Shown here: positions 22,691 through 33,732 of the stretch, in pieces
Layout of the letters: each line of letters begins with the position of its first letter
Numbering within the stretch: position 1 is the first letter of the stretch
Assembly (NCBI GenBank): GCA_010093685.1
Contig: MU006241.1
Location: 712,148-776,147 of the forward strand
Length of the DNA: 64,000 nucleotides
Direction of reading: 5' to 3'
Source of the DNA: Ophiobolus disseminans
Taxonomy: Eukaryota > Ascomycota > Dothideomycetes > Pleosporales > Phaeosphaeriaceae
Translations under genes and position numbers: made by a program
Notes under the pieces: generated by a model
Databases searched by the model: none
What the model was told of the DNA's origin: nothing
The model's input: the letters and a program-made list of their open reading frames with translations, nothing else

Positions 22691-25600
22691 ATGGCAGACT
22701 ACATCCCCAACTCACTTTCACCGCGGGTGCTTAGAACCTCACCGCAAACGCTCGCTCAATATGCGACGCCGATAACGCCGGTTCACTCCCCCCACCACTC
22801 GGTCACCTCTTCAGTCTCGTCGCGGACGCCGATTCACACTCTTTCCATCCACGAGTACCGCAAGCAACAAAACACGCCTGGCTCGCAAACCGTGACGCCG
22901 TCGGGAAAAACCCTACGACGAAAACCTGCCGCTCCAGCGCTGAACGGGCTCGAGCGCGCCCCGTCTGTCACGCGTTTGCCACCCGCATCGTCTTTTCGGC
23001 CTTTGCACCTGTCGCAATCTGCACATCACCTCCAATCGCACCGTTCGCCTTCTGCACAACAGCAATTGGCCGACCTCGCGTTCCGCTCCCAGTCTGCTGA
23101 GCCACGGACGCAAGGCGGTAGCATCTCAAGCATCTCGACAACAACATCGTCGGGAAAGGTACGTTACTTCAACTCACGGAAAAGGCTGCCAAAGCCGCCT
23201 CTTGCCACAGGCTCCGTTCCCCTCCCTCCCCACCTTGCATTCGTGAAAACAACTGTGCCGCGCCGCTCTCCCTTCTCGACTGGCCTCGAACTATCGACCG
23301 AGAGTTCTCGCTCGAGCGACGTACGGACCCCGCATACAGCGTCGACATTTTCATTATCGCGATTTCCACAACCGCCGCACCTTATCGACCCTTCCTTCTC
23401 TTCCCCGTACAAAGAGGATGGACGCACGCGTATAAACGCACTCAGCTTTGCTTCGACCGCCCCTGCAACACCACCTGCAACCCCTGCGACAATACACTAC
23501 CGCGGCGCGTCTTTTGATCTCGTTAACCCCCACGACTCGCTTCTCCTCCACGACATCGTCACTCCGTCGAGAGACTTTGGCTCGAGCGAGTATTTGGCAG
23601 TACCGACATCCGAGGAATCCTTTTTGGAATCTGCAGATGTACGTTCTTATGCCTAACGTACTATAACCAGGCTAAACGCAAGCAGATGGCGCCCAAGCGA
23701 GCCTTGTACGGCGACTTCACGACCGCCCATGCAGGAATTTTGCGGCGCGTGGACGGCTCCTTCAGCAGCTCCAACCACGATCTTCCACTTCCACCGACCC
23801 CGGCCGCCGTCAGCCCAAACTCTTCTAGCTATACCTCTCCAAGCTTCAGCCCTGATTCGAATCTTGCGCCACTTCCTCTGGCATTGAACAAGATTTCAAC
23901 CGACTCCCGATTCTCTCTCAAAGGCCTGACACGCACGTTGACAAAAAAACTGGGTAAAACACCAGAGAAACAGCATGAGCAAGAGCTACAGGAGCTACGC
24001 AGTCCGGTCGTACAAAATGTATCAGATATTGCAGGTATTCAACCCACATATGTCGCAACGCCGCAGTCAGCATACTTTCCTCTTGGCCCGACATCACCGA
24101 TCACACCCACTAGTCCGATGTCACCCCAGGAATGCTACTACGAGCAAGACGAGAACAACGAAAATAACGAGGTTGAGTTCCCACGAAAACATCCCGTTCA
24201 ACATTACGATTCGGCGCCGTTGACCTCCCTGATCCCAGATCAGTACTCGACTCAGATGGGACTAGTTGATGATCCTAGAACTTCCATGTCCGAGGGGCAC
24301 CTTCTCTCGCGACCGTACTACGATGATCTGGATTCCATATATCCGAGCTCATCAGTGTACACTGGCGATGGTAGGCGTATCTCAGACTACCAGCACAGTC
24401 TCGCAAGCACTCGTCAGAGCAACCCATTCCTGCGCTACAGCGGCATAGATGCGAGTAGTTTCGACAACGAGCACAACATAGATAGTGCCTACGGGTACAG
24501 CGTGCGCAGCAAGCGAAAGTCAAATCCTCTCACTCAAAAAATGTTCCGTCGCATGGACAACCAGGAGAAGACAGACACCATTGGCAAAATCATAGATCAG
24601 TACGATCCGTATATGGTCCCTGACAGCACAATGTCCATCCAGAGCCAGGGAACTGTCAATCATCAGGTACATTCTAGGTCCGGCTCCATCGTATTTGACG
24701 ATTCCTTATCAGCAGATCATGCTGGAGAAGTGAGAGCCGAACCAGGCTTCAGTGACTTCGAGTTCGGACTGGGTCAAGGCGATCTCAACTACAAGCAATC
24801 TCTCCACGCCCGAAGGCCTACAATTGCACGAGATGTAAGATTGCCTCCGCGCGAACCAGCACCTTTGGCGCCGCCATTTCAGTACGATGAAGCCCCATTC
24901 GTACTACCACATCCAGACACATCCGGAATGTTCTCCGATCGGTCGTCCAATTCATATGGTGATACGCGGAACCTACTACAGATTCCACCTTCGGATGGTC
25001 TAACCCGCCAGATGGTACAGCCATCGTCTTCATACTCGCAGCCGGACGCAAAGCCACTTGAAACGTCTTCGTCATACTCTGAAGCAAGAAACTTGCCCAG
25101 TCCACAAACTCCCAAGGAAGCACTAGATCAAGCCGAACAGATCTTCCAGAGCGCGGCCGACGGCCAGCAACTCGTGGAGAAGGGCATTCCGGCAATTTGG
25201 GCTAGGCGAAGCTCAGGCAGTATGCTAGTTGGTAAAAAGGCCACCAGCCAGAACGCACGAGATTCGAAGCACTTAGACTCTCCAGCTGCTCATCAGTTTG
25301 GTGAAGGAACCGAGGCGGACTGGGAATCCGACGGCGGCAACAGTCGTGCTGTGCGGGATTCTTTTAGTAGCATTGCGGATTACAGCAGTAGTGAAGGCAC
25401 CCGGAATAGCCTAGGATTGGACTCGAATGTCTCGCTCCCCTCATGGCAGAACATTTCGCGAGGTCCTTCGGTCTACATCCACCCGAGCCCCATTCGAGCC
25501 CATCACCATCCTTTCAGCTCTTCGCCACCGTCATTGCTACCAGGAGGAAGGCTACACGCTGCTCCGCAGTCTTCGAGTCCTCCTTTGGCATCAAGCCCTC

Positions 25601-26793
25601 AAAATTCTCGGACTGTGCCTGTATTCCGTCTTGTGACGCAACCGAAGGAAAACTTGGGACGAGGTGCCGTTGAGCAGCCCTATGCTCATGCACCGTGGGC
25701 CGATCGGTATGCCTTTAGTGATAAGGAAACCCTAGAATTGCTCGCTTCAGGTCCGAACGATAAGATCATGTTCGAGTACGAAGGCGAAACCACCGCCGAG
25801 CCGAATCACAAGACACCTCACGGACGAGTTGGCGACGTGATGCTTACTTCGAGCTCTCCAGTGAGCGCATTCGATGGTGCAGGTGATTTGGAGCGCGAAA
25901 ACACCTTTGAGAAATTGTGTCTCGTTGGACCGAAAGGCAATCTCACCGGCACTCCTCGTGGCACAGGCATGCACGAGACTGGCAGTAGTGTTGCTGATAC
26001 AAGCAGTCCTGGCCTGACTTTGACTTCAAGTGCTCTCCGTCACAGCTACCGCTCAATGGAATATCCTGGCTTCTACGCGACTCCCATCCCAGCCACGGGT
26101 AGCGTTACTCGCATTCAACAGTCACGACCACCTGAGGAGCCAGAGTATGAGCGGACACCTTCGCAGTATACCCTATTTCCGAGGATTCCTGAACTGGAGC
26201 CCGTGGTCGAGACATCTCCAAAGTCTGGGGCAAGCCATCGGCCATCTCTGCGTTGTTCTACGACGTTTCAACATCAGCAGCGCCGAGTGAGCCGCACAGC
26301 CGCTGTACCTGGACAAACAAAGCTCAGACAGATGCTACTTTCACCTGAGTCTTCTCGCAAGACACTATCTAGCGCAGGCACCAACTTCTCGCACTTCATG
26401 GGTGGAAATGAACGCCCATCAACTAGTGACACCAACACGCCCTTGCATCCGCAGCTCAGTGTCCCCACGCTCCCGACCGCCCGTACATTTATCGCTCATC
26501 AGCACTCACCTCACCTTCTCTGTCCCGAGCGAGTCCCCAACGCAGAAGATGAAGAGCGGCGCCGCAAGCTATCATGGGCGATTTTGGCCGTATTCTGCTT
26601 GCTTCCACCATGTATCATCCTCTATCGTCTATGGGGTGATTCACTCATGATTTCGCTTACGAAGGGCAAATTGGGATATTGCACCAACAAGTCTAAGAAG
26701 GCTGCGCTAATGGCCGGTATCACTATCAATATCGGCATTGCTACTGCGATTGTTGTGTCAATTGCAGTCGCCCATGCGCTTGGAGCAGCCTAA
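22691..26793 (+). CDS. large Ser/Pro-rich protein with C-terminal membrane segments
   Basis: About 1351 residues from two exons, 22691-23638 and 23686-26793, with a 47-bp intron (GTACGT...GCTAAAC...CAG). A nearer acceptor at 23670 would leave a 32-bp intron and add five residues; the longer intron is more typical and has a branch-point-like GCTAAAC. More than 90% of the protein is Ser/Pro/Thr-rich and looks disordered, with many SP/TP sites. The end (about 1275-1351) has LSWAILAVFCLLPPCIILYR and AGITINIGIATAIVVSIAVA, two membrane spans with a short basic loop, so a tail-anchored or hairpin topology with a large cytosolic N-terminal part is inferred. ATG 22691 (MADYIPNSLSP) is the first in frame. 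No known family recognised. Confidence 0.7.
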
Positions 26794-27520
26794 TGAGGGA
26801 AGAGACGTACGAAGGCGCAAGGTAAGCGGATCGACCCAGCCGCGCAAATGAAATGCTAACCAGATGGAAAGATACCGTTGTCGTCGTTTTTCCGACGCGT
26901 TCACTAAAAGCTGAGATGTGAGATCGCTTGCGCATTCGTCTTTTGTACATTTCGACTGGAGTTTCCTTTGTTCTCCGCATTGACGGTGTTTGATTGGCGT
27001 TGGCGGATGGCATTATGAGCATGTCGCACGCATAGCCGTGGTCTGGGTTGCATAAGTGGGCGCATGGTCCGACTCACAGCTTTCACAGGCGATTACTGGC
27101 ATTGTCCTCTCTCGTTCAACACGTTCGTGTTGGGTTTGACTGCACGGTGGTTACAGGGATGGAAGGACGAAGGAATGAAGCGGCCATAGTAATGGCCGAA
27201 CTGTAGACAGAGGATGTCTTGTGATATCGCCGCAAGCTATTGCAAATATTGAAAGATGGCAGAGCTCGTACCTAATGTATGAAGTTTCAAGCTACTTGCC
27301 TGATCTGCAGCTCACAGAAGTCGTGTATTAACCATTTGGGAAGTATGAACTAAGAATAGGCATGCGATGCTCGGCTCCCCACAAATTATGTGCATGGTTG
27401 AAGTCAGTGGCGTTGGAGCTAGGGCGTGCTTGCATGTCGCGCCTACAGTTTCCAATTCACAAGTACAACTCTCTTGACCCAAAAACGCTGTTCAGAAGCG
27501 TATAGGCCACGATTGCCGCC
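26794..27520. other. intergenic region
   Basis: 727 bp between two plus-strand genes. No gene, repeat or RNA gene recognised. Confidence 0.5.
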
Positions 27521-28351
27521 ATGTCAAAAGATCGCCTTTTGCCGTCCGAACCTCCACCGCCGTACACGGACGAGCCGGGAGCACCCACTGCGCACAGCAA
27601 ATCCCCTTCAGGCACACCAGGCCCCCGCAGACCCCCCGGCCCGCCGCCGCCGCTGAATCTAGCGGCGTTGAACACACTGAGGCGAGAACGCGTTGTACTT
27701 GCTTCTGCGTCGCCGCGGAGGAGACAGCTGCTAGCACAGCTCGGATTGACCAGCATCGACATCTGCCCCTCCAAGTTCGCCGAAGACCTTTCTCACGACC
27801 TCGGCGCGCTCAACTATGTCCTAGAGACGGCCACGGCCAAGGTGCAGGACGTGTACCGGCGTGAGGTCGACAACACGGAGCGCGGCGAGCCGGCCATCAT
27901 CATCGCCGCAGACACGATCATCGTCAGCCACAACGGGCGCATACTGGAGAAACCAAAGGGCGAGGCGGACCACATGGCCATGCTGAAGATGCTGCGGGAC
28001 CAGAGAGAGCACAAGGTCATGACGGCAATTGCCGTGATGCGACCGCTGCAAAGCGCCGTCGACCCTGGATACCGACTGGAGACGCACGTGGAAGAAACCA
28101 CGGTCAAGTTCGACGAGACGGTCACAGACGACCTCATACTCGCATACGTACGGACGCGCGACGGCAACGACAAAGCAGGCGGCTACGGCATCCAGACGGC
28201 AGGCTCCATCCTCATTGAGCGAATCGAGGGCTCGTACGACAACGTGGTCGGTCTGCCACTGCGCGCGCTACTGAAACTGATAGAGAAGGTCATGGAGCCG
28301 GAGGAGAATCTGGACGACGATTTGTTTGTGGCTGAGGAAGATGAGGAGTAG
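27521..28351 (+). CDS. Maf-type nucleoside triphosphate pyrophosphatase
   Basis: A 276-residue Maf/ASMTL-like protein, intronless. Maf proteins hydrolyse non-canonical or modified nucleoside triphosphates to monophosphates (house-cleaning). Motifs in order: ERVVLASASPRRRQLLAQLG (substrate loop SASPRR, about residues 56-75), IIIAADTIIV with the catalytic Asp, GRILEKPKGEADHMAMLKML, and GKAGGYGIQ-like NDKAGGYGIQTAGSILIERI near residue 225. The first ~48 residues are Pro-rich (RLLPSEPPPPYTDEPG) and lie outside the domain. The acidic tail ends VAEEDEE. ATG 27521 is the first in frame. The catalytic domain is complete, so activity is likely; the exact substrate is not readable. Confidence 0.92.
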   Translation: MSKDRLLPSEPPPPYTDEPGAPTAHSKSPSGTPGPRRPPGPPPPLNLAALNTLRRERVVLASASPRRRQLLAQLGLTSIDICPSKFAEDLSHDLGALNYVLETATAKVQDVYRREVDNTERGEPAIIIAADTIIVSHNGRILEKPKGEADHMAMLKMLRDQREHKVMTAIAVMRPLQSAVDPGYRLETHVEETTVKFDETVTDDLILAYVRTRDGNDKAGGYGIQTAGSILIERIEGSYDNVVGLPLRALLKLIEKVMEPEENLDDDLFVAEEDEE

Positions 28352-29018
28352 CAGCATGAACACACTTCGATTACTGTGACAACTGTCCGTACGCCCGTAA
28401 ACTCGAGCAATTTATGCAACATTCCAACTCGCGTGTCTTGCTACCATCAGTGGCTGACAAATTGACAGCGTATGCCTGAGGCCTGACCAGCATGATACAT
28501 ACGCCTCGCAAGTCAGAGCAGGTCAGAATGAAGAAGTCACCCCTCATTACCAATCGTGGCCCCACTTACCTCGGCCCAGCCCTGCATGCCTACGGCCGCT
28601 TTGCCCAACGCGTGCACTCCCGGCGCTTCAATCGTCATGCCGATGTCCGTCTCTGAGAATTTTGTACAACTTCCTGAATCGAATGGTGCCCCTTGTGCCC
28701 CAGCGTGTTGGCATCGACTGAGACTGCAACTCGGGGGAACCATCTCACCGCTGCTCGCCGCTTTCTGCCCGATACTACCCACCCTGCATGGGCAGTGGTA
28801 CGTGTTGAAGCTTTCAGGATGATGCAATCAGGGCGCACATCGGCGCATGAGAGACGCTTCTAAGCTAGCTGCTACGGTGGGTATATAGGTCCTCAACCCT
28901 CTCGTTCGTTTGTCGTCATTCTCGAGTCAACAAACCTCAATTGCGCCATCCAAATCCACATTCCCTCCAAATACCCCGCAGCCATTCTATTTCCCCTCAA
29001 CAACACACCACTGTTATC
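28352..29018. other. intergenic region / MDR reductase promoter
   Basis: 667 bp with the promoter of the MDR reductase at its right end (TATA at 28882). No further gene seen. Confidence 0.5.
28882..28887 (+). promoter_or_regulatory. TATA box of the MDR reductase gene
   Basis: TATATA in the context GGGTATATAGG, 132 bp upstream of the ATG and followed by a C/T-rich leader, as in strongly expressed fungal genes. Confidence 0.5.
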
Positions 29019-30086
29019 ATGGTCCAGAACAAGGGCGTTATCTTCAAGAAGGTGCCTGAGGGCTGGCCAAAGCCTGGTGAGGATCTCGCTGTAGAGGCCC
29101 GCGAAATCGACCTCGATCAGAAGCTCCCGGAAGGCGGACTTCTCGTCAAGAACTTCTATGCCTCGTTCGACCCATACCAGCGCGGCCGCATGCGCGCACC
29201 AGAATCCAAGTCGTACTCACCACCATTCGAGATCGGCAAGCCCATCACCAACCGGTCCATCTTCAAAGTCGTCAAGTCAAACACAGACCAGTACAAGGAA
29301 GGGGAGGTTTTGATCACCAGAGGCATCACACCAATTGAGGAGTACTCAGTATTCGACAAAGACACCGTGGCACAGGTTCAGAAACTCGAGAATCCATACA
29401 ATCTCGACCCCAAGCACTTTCTCGGTGCACTTGGCATGCCGGGCCTGACCGCATGGTCTTCGTTCTATGAAATCGGCCAGCCGAAGAAGGGCGAGACTAT
29501 CTTCATCTCTGCTGCATCCGGAGCTGTCGGCCAGTTAGTAGGCCAGCTTGCAAGGCACGAGGGTCTGACAGTCATCGGCAGTGTAGGCGATGACAAGAAA
29601 CTTGACTTCATCACAAAGGAGCTCGGCTTCAACAGCGGCTTCAACTACAAGACCGAGAAGCCAGCCGACGCCCTCGCACGTCTCGCGCCCAACGGTATCG
29701 ATATCTACTACGAGAATGTTGGCGGTGAGCAGCTCGAAGCTGCCATCAATGCGATGAATCAATTCGGGCGTATCATTGCTTGCGGCATGATTTCACAATA
29801 CAACGCGAAGCCCAGCGAGCTGTACCCCATTCGCAACCTCATGAACGTTGTCGGCAAGAGACTTACTATTCGCGGGTTTATCGTCAGCGATGAGAACATG
29901 GGCCCAAAGCACCACAAAGAGCATCAAGAGAAGCTGCAGAAGTGGCTGAGCGAAGGCACATTTAAGGCGAAGTTCAGCGTCACTGAGGGTATTGACAATG
30001 CCGTTGACGGTTTCTTGGGCATGTTGAGCGGAAAGAACTTTGGAAAGGCTGTGCTGCAGATTGCGGATCTGGAGAACGATTCGTAG
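29019..30086 (+). CDS. NADP-dependent MDR oxidoreductase (alkenal double-bond reductase / leukotriene B4 dehydrogenase-like)
   Basis: A 355-residue medium-chain reductase without zinc-ligand motifs. Segments: LLVKNFYASFDPYQRGRM (the N-terminal signature of the prostaglandin/alkenal reductase group), LGMPGLTAWSSFYEIG, the nucleotide-binding ISAASGAVGQLVGQLA (about residues 165-180), GIDIYYENVGGEQLEAAI, and FGRIIACGMISQYN. It most likely reduces the C=C bond of alpha,beta-unsaturated carbonyls using NADPH. The ATG at 29019 gives MVQNKGVIFKKVPEGWP; codons upstream are in frame but hold no ATG. A decayed FAD monooxygenase follows within 220 bp on the same strand, and an MFS exporter lies beyond, suggesting a former small metabolic group. 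The physiological substrate is unknown. Confidence 0.9.
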   Translation: MVQNKGVIFKKVPEGWPKPGEDLAVEAREIDLDQKLPEGGLLVKNFYASFDPYQRGRMRAPESKSYSPPFEIGKPITNRSIFKVVKSNTDQYKEGEVLITRGITPIEEYSVFDKDTVAQVQKLENPYNLDPKHFLGALGMPGLTAWSSFYEIGQPKKGETIFISAASGAVGQLVGQLARHEGLTVIGSVGDDKKLDFITKELGFNSGFNYKTEKPADALARLAPNGIDIYYENVGGEQLEAAINAMNQFGRIIACGMISQYNAKPSELYPIRNLMNVVGKRLTIRGFIVSDENMGPKHHKEHQEKLQKWLSEGTFKAKFSVTEGIDNAVDGFLGMLSGKNFGKAVLQIADLENDS

Positions 30087-30301
30087 GCGATCAGACATGT
30101 GAGGCGAGACACAACGCCATGTGTTATTTAGAGAAACAATGAAAGACAATCAATATAATATCAAAGAAACACATTTCTCCCGATCTGCCTACAAGATGCA
30201 CTTCTGCTCGCTAAGAAGCTTGGTAATGATACACTTGCCATTGTAGGTGACGTCAAGCTCGACTTGTGGGGACTTGACGTAAAGAATCAATCAGACACGA
30301 C

Positions 30302-31190
30302 ATGAATATTGAGACAGTCACTCCAACTATTAAAGAAAAGGAACACCTCATGCCGTGCACGCCACAGCAGCCCGTGATCATCATCGGCGCCGGCCTCGTT
30401 GGCTTGACCCTCGCATAATCGCTCAAATTTCTCGACATTCCCTTCCAGATTTACGAGCGCGATGCTTTCCTTGGATGATCGGAACGGTGGCTGGGCCATC
30501 ACCATGCACTGGGTCATGCCCTTTCTCGAAGCCCACTTGCCCCGACACGTTTTCGAAAACATCAAGAAGAACCACATACAGCCCGAGGTCTTGGACGAGA
30601 AAGAAGTACCCATCAAATTCATGAACCTCAAAACAGGCGAAAGCATGTTCGAACGGATGAGCCCCGTACATCTCCGGGTCGACCGTAGCAAGTTAAGAGA
30701 AGCACTGAGCGAAGGCATTGATGCGCATTGGGGCAAGACTTTTGAGAGTTACGAGCTCCCTGGAGATGGTAAAAGCGTTATCGCCAAGTTCAGCGACGGA
30801 TCCTTGGTTCATGGCTCCCTCCTTGCGGTCTGCGACGGCAAAAACAGCACAGCTCGCACGCAACTTCTCGGCCCCGAAAAAGCGACTGTTAACGATCTTC
30901 CCTTTGGATTCATCGGCTTGCAACTTAAGGGGACAGCGCCCGAAACGGAAACCTACAGAAACGTAGCACCAATTTTCTGGCAAGGTGCACACCCTGATAC
31001 CGGATAGTTTGTGTTCTGTAGCATACTATCTACGCCTGCAGCAAATGGGACGCAAGGGAAGGGTACAGAGGCGGAAATGTACGAAGTCCAACTGAACGTG
31101 TCGTGGACGCTTGAAGACCACGAGGGTGAAGAACCACCCAAGGGCAATAAGGAAAAGTTAGCAAAGATGAAAAGTGCTGCAAGAGCTTAA
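30302..31190 (+). pseudogene. broken FAD-dependent monooxygenase
   Basis: Remains of an aromatic-hydroxylase-like flavoprotein monooxygenase. The frame from ATG 30302 contains the FAD-binding motif PVIIIGAGLVGLTLA and is then interrupted by TAA at 30416 where the family has a residue such as Gln (CAA to TAA would be C-to-T). It continues to YERDAFLG, stops (TGA), and resumes one frame over at about 30470 with RNGGWAITMHWVMPFLEAHL. That frame runs through a DG motif region (LLAVCDGKNSTARTQLLGPE) to a TAG at about 31005, then on to 31190. The usual C-terminal third of the family is missing. So there are two in-frame stops, one frameshift and a truncation. No intron placement removes both stops convincingly. 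Non-functional by these signs. Confidence 0.8.
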
Positions 31191-31324
31191 GGATCTGGAT
31201 AAACAATGGAAAAGTTTGATGTGGAGTGACAAATCAGCAATGAATACACTTGGGATTAGAAACATGTTATAAAGAAACGACGAAGTATTAGCTACTCATG
31301 TCCTACACGATCAACTTGAACTTC

Positions 31325-33223
31325 CTAATACTCTTTGGCCAGCTTGCTACGAGCCCGAAGCATATGCCCGTACTTAAACATGATAAACGGGATCAAACTC
31401 AAGACCGTACCAAACAGCGCCAAAATCAACCCAGCGTACTGACTGCCGACATTGTGGAAGAAGGCTGACGCGAACAAAGGCGTAACAGCGCCCAGAGTGT
31501 TTCGCATCAATCCCTGTCCAGCAATGGCGGATGAAGAAGCCTCACCATAGCAGTCTGCCGTGTACGAATATGTGCTCTCGAACACAAAGAAGATGCCAAA
31601 CGCGATGGGTGCAAGACCGATCACCGGTCCGACCCATGAGAGGTATCCATACTGAGTGAAAGAGTAGATGAACAAACCAATAGGCAGCCAGACCGCGCCA
31701 AACATGGCTCCATACAGTCTGTGCTCTGGCACGATAGTGACGTTTGGATCGTCTCGGAGCTGGTTGTACTTGCGCATCTGGAGATGATGTGCAGCCCAGC
31801 CGAGTAACGTGCCAACCGCAAGAGAGATATAAGGAAGGCCCGCGACACCTTCGGACCAGCCGCGCTTCTCGATGAAGGTGATTGGGATCACCGACAGGAA
31901 AAGAAACACAACGGCCCAACAAAACGCAATCCAGAGGCCGAAAGCGAAGACAACGGGCTCGGTAACCAGCATACGGATCGCCTTGACGGATGATGCTTTC
32001 AGCATGGACTTGACGTCGGGCGTGTAGATATCGTCCTCAGCAACATATCTGTCGTCTCCAGTGACCTTGCGCAGCTGCTTAGCGCGTTTGTGCAGCCTCG
32101 CTCCACCACGTGTTTCGGGAAAGAACAAGAAGATGGCGATCAGGAGCGGGACGTTTGCCAGGCCCTGTATACCTTGGATCCAGCGCCATCCAATGGACTG
32201 GTCGATAAAGCCAGCATATATGGGAGCCGCAACGGTACCGAAAATGGCAACGAAACTGAACATGGCCATGGGTCGACCGCGCATATGAGGCTCGTACATG
32301 TCATCGAAAGTGCCTCCAACCAGGATAGTGCCGACGCATCCGAATAGGCCAAGAAGCAGGCGGAGTCCGATGACAGTTGAGATGTCTTCTGCTAGTGCTA
32401 ACCCGATGAAGATGAGTGAGAAGCACAAAAATGCACTCGAGTACACGACTTTTCGACCGACTAATTCGCAGAAGGGCGCTAATAACATAGGTGCGATAGC
32501 GCACGCGATGTTGAACGTGAACAGGCCAAGCTGACCCATGATGGTAGGGACGCCGAAGTCTTCGCACATGCTGTTGATGCCAGAGCTGTATGCTGTAGTT
32601 GCCAGTCCGATGAACAGTGTCATGAGGTTCAGCATAGTAGTAATGCTTCGCTTATACCAGGGGTTCCAGTTGAAAGGGTTCTCTTTGTCGCCCGTTGCGA
32701 AGGTCAGGACGATGTACTCCTTCTCCTCATGCTTGACCATCTCCGTCAGGGTCAATGGCATGTCGCATTCTATCGTCTTGATGGGGCCGCAATCTGAATC
32801 GATTTCTTCGACGTCTGCCGTAATGTGCTTTCCACCTGCGACGCGTCCTATCATGGGCTCGCCCTTTTCGTTGCGCATTATCTCCGATTTCAGCGAAGTG
32901 CGTTCCGTTTCGGGCTCGGATTCTTCCTGCAGCTTGCTGTTCACCCTGGACAGGAAGCCAGGTGTACCGGGAGCACTATTGGGGGCCGTATTGGCAGCAG
33001 TGTTGGCTGCGGTAACGGATGCAGTATGCGCTGCAGTTGTTCCGGCCATCGTAGCGGCGATGGAGCCATTTCGAGGAGTAACGACGGAACCGGTTCGGGG
33101 AGTGACAGGCCTACTATTGGGCGCGCTGCGTGGGACTCTGTAGGATGAATTCGCTCTGGAAGCTGCCAAAGATCCGGGTCTAGAGGCGCGGGTGTGAAAT
33201 GAGGGACCGTAGTATCCAGACAT
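31325..33223 (-). CDS. MFS transporter, DHA1 family (drug:H+ antiporter type)
   Basis: An intronless 632-residue major-facilitator protein. A ~180-residue hydrophilic N-terminus with an Ala/Thr/Asn-rich repeat (about residues 55-90) precedes the core, which starts at NPFNWNPWYKRSITTMLNLM, a DHA1 12-TM signature. The A-like loop LLAPFCELVGRKVVYSSAF (PxxExxGRK) lies between TM2 and TM3, and RLLLGLFGCVGTILVGGTF and FVAIFGTVAAPIYAGF follow. About 12 hydrophobic segments are visible to residue 620. Plasma-membrane export of drugs, polyamines or metabolites is typical; the substrate is not predictable. ATG 33223 (MSGYYGPSFHTRAS) is the first in frame. It faces the broken monooxygenase tail-to-tail across 134 bp. 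Confidence 0.92.
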   Translation of the reverse strand: MSGYYGPSFHTRASRPGSLAASRANSSYRVPRSAPNSRPVTPRTGSVVTPRNGSIAATMAGTTAAHTASVTAANTAANTAPNSAPGTPGFLSRVNSKLQEESEPETERTSLKSEIMRNEKGEPMIGRVAGGKHITADVEEIDSDCGPIKTIECDMPLTLTEMVKHEEKEYIVLTFATGDKENPFNWNPWYKRSITTMLNLMTLFIGLATTAYSSGINSMCEDFGVPTIMGQLGLFTFNIACAIAPMLLAPFCELVGRKVVYSSAFLCFSLIFIGLALAEDISTVIGLRLLLGLFGCVGTILVGGTFDDMYEPHMRGRPMAMFSFVAIFGTVAAPIYAGFIDQSIGWRWIQGIQGLANVPLLIAIFLFFPETRGGARLHKRAKQLRKVTGDDRYVAEDDIYTPDVKSMLKASSVKAIRMLVTEPVVFAFGLWIAFCWAVVFLFLSVIPITFIEKRGWSEGVAGLPYISLAVGTLLGWAAHHLQMRKYNQLRDDPNVTIVPEHRLYGAMFGAVWLPIGLFIYSFTQYGYLSWVGPVIGLAPIAFGIFFVFESTYSYTADCYGEASSSAIAGQGLMRNTLGAVTPLFASAFFHNVGSQYAGLILALFGTVLSLIPFIMFKYGHMLRARSKLAKEY

Positions 33224-33732
33224 GTTGGCTGATATGTTGAACAGTGTACAGAGTCGGGGAAGACATGCACGATAAAGCTATGAGCATTCTTATCTGCCCC
33301 GGCGAAGAGTCGGCATCATTAGCCGTTGAGGGCGGTGTGGACTGACGATAGTCGGAAGAAAACATTTCGCCTACCCGTGAATGGCCGAATTACGATCGCA
33401 AAGCTCAGTCGCAGTCGACGTCACTGCGTTCTTACGAACAGGTTTAGGAAACCCGTTTAGGGACTGTGAGAGCATAAGGTGGATCAGTTTTGATTTACAA
33501 GGCTGTTATCTGTAAGCTCGACATGTGATACGTTGACTTATGCTTTAGTGCATGCAGAAATTTGGGTGTTGAGGCTCTGCGAAACTTCGGGAGATCCACT
33601 TGGGCTGTCTAGGTGGATACAAGTCACTCGGCAAGACCGGCGCCACGCGTAAGGCTGGCGGGATGACATCAGAGGAAGGTGTGCCGCACCCAATTCGCAG
33701 TCTTAGCGGAACGTCTTCGCAGCCGTGCGTCC
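33224..33732. other. intergenic region / MFS promoter
   Basis: 509 bp between the NACHT gene stop and the MFS start, both on the minus strand. No further gene seen. Confidence 0.5.

Noticed and set aside
28941..29018. N-terminal extension of the MDR reductase
   Set aside because: In frame but starts at TTG; the first ATG is 29019 and matches the family N-terminus.
30302..31190. Intact monooxygenase with introns over the stops
   Set aside because: No GT...AG pair removes the stop at 30416 and the frame change near 30465 while keeping the FAD motif, and the C-terminal part is missing.
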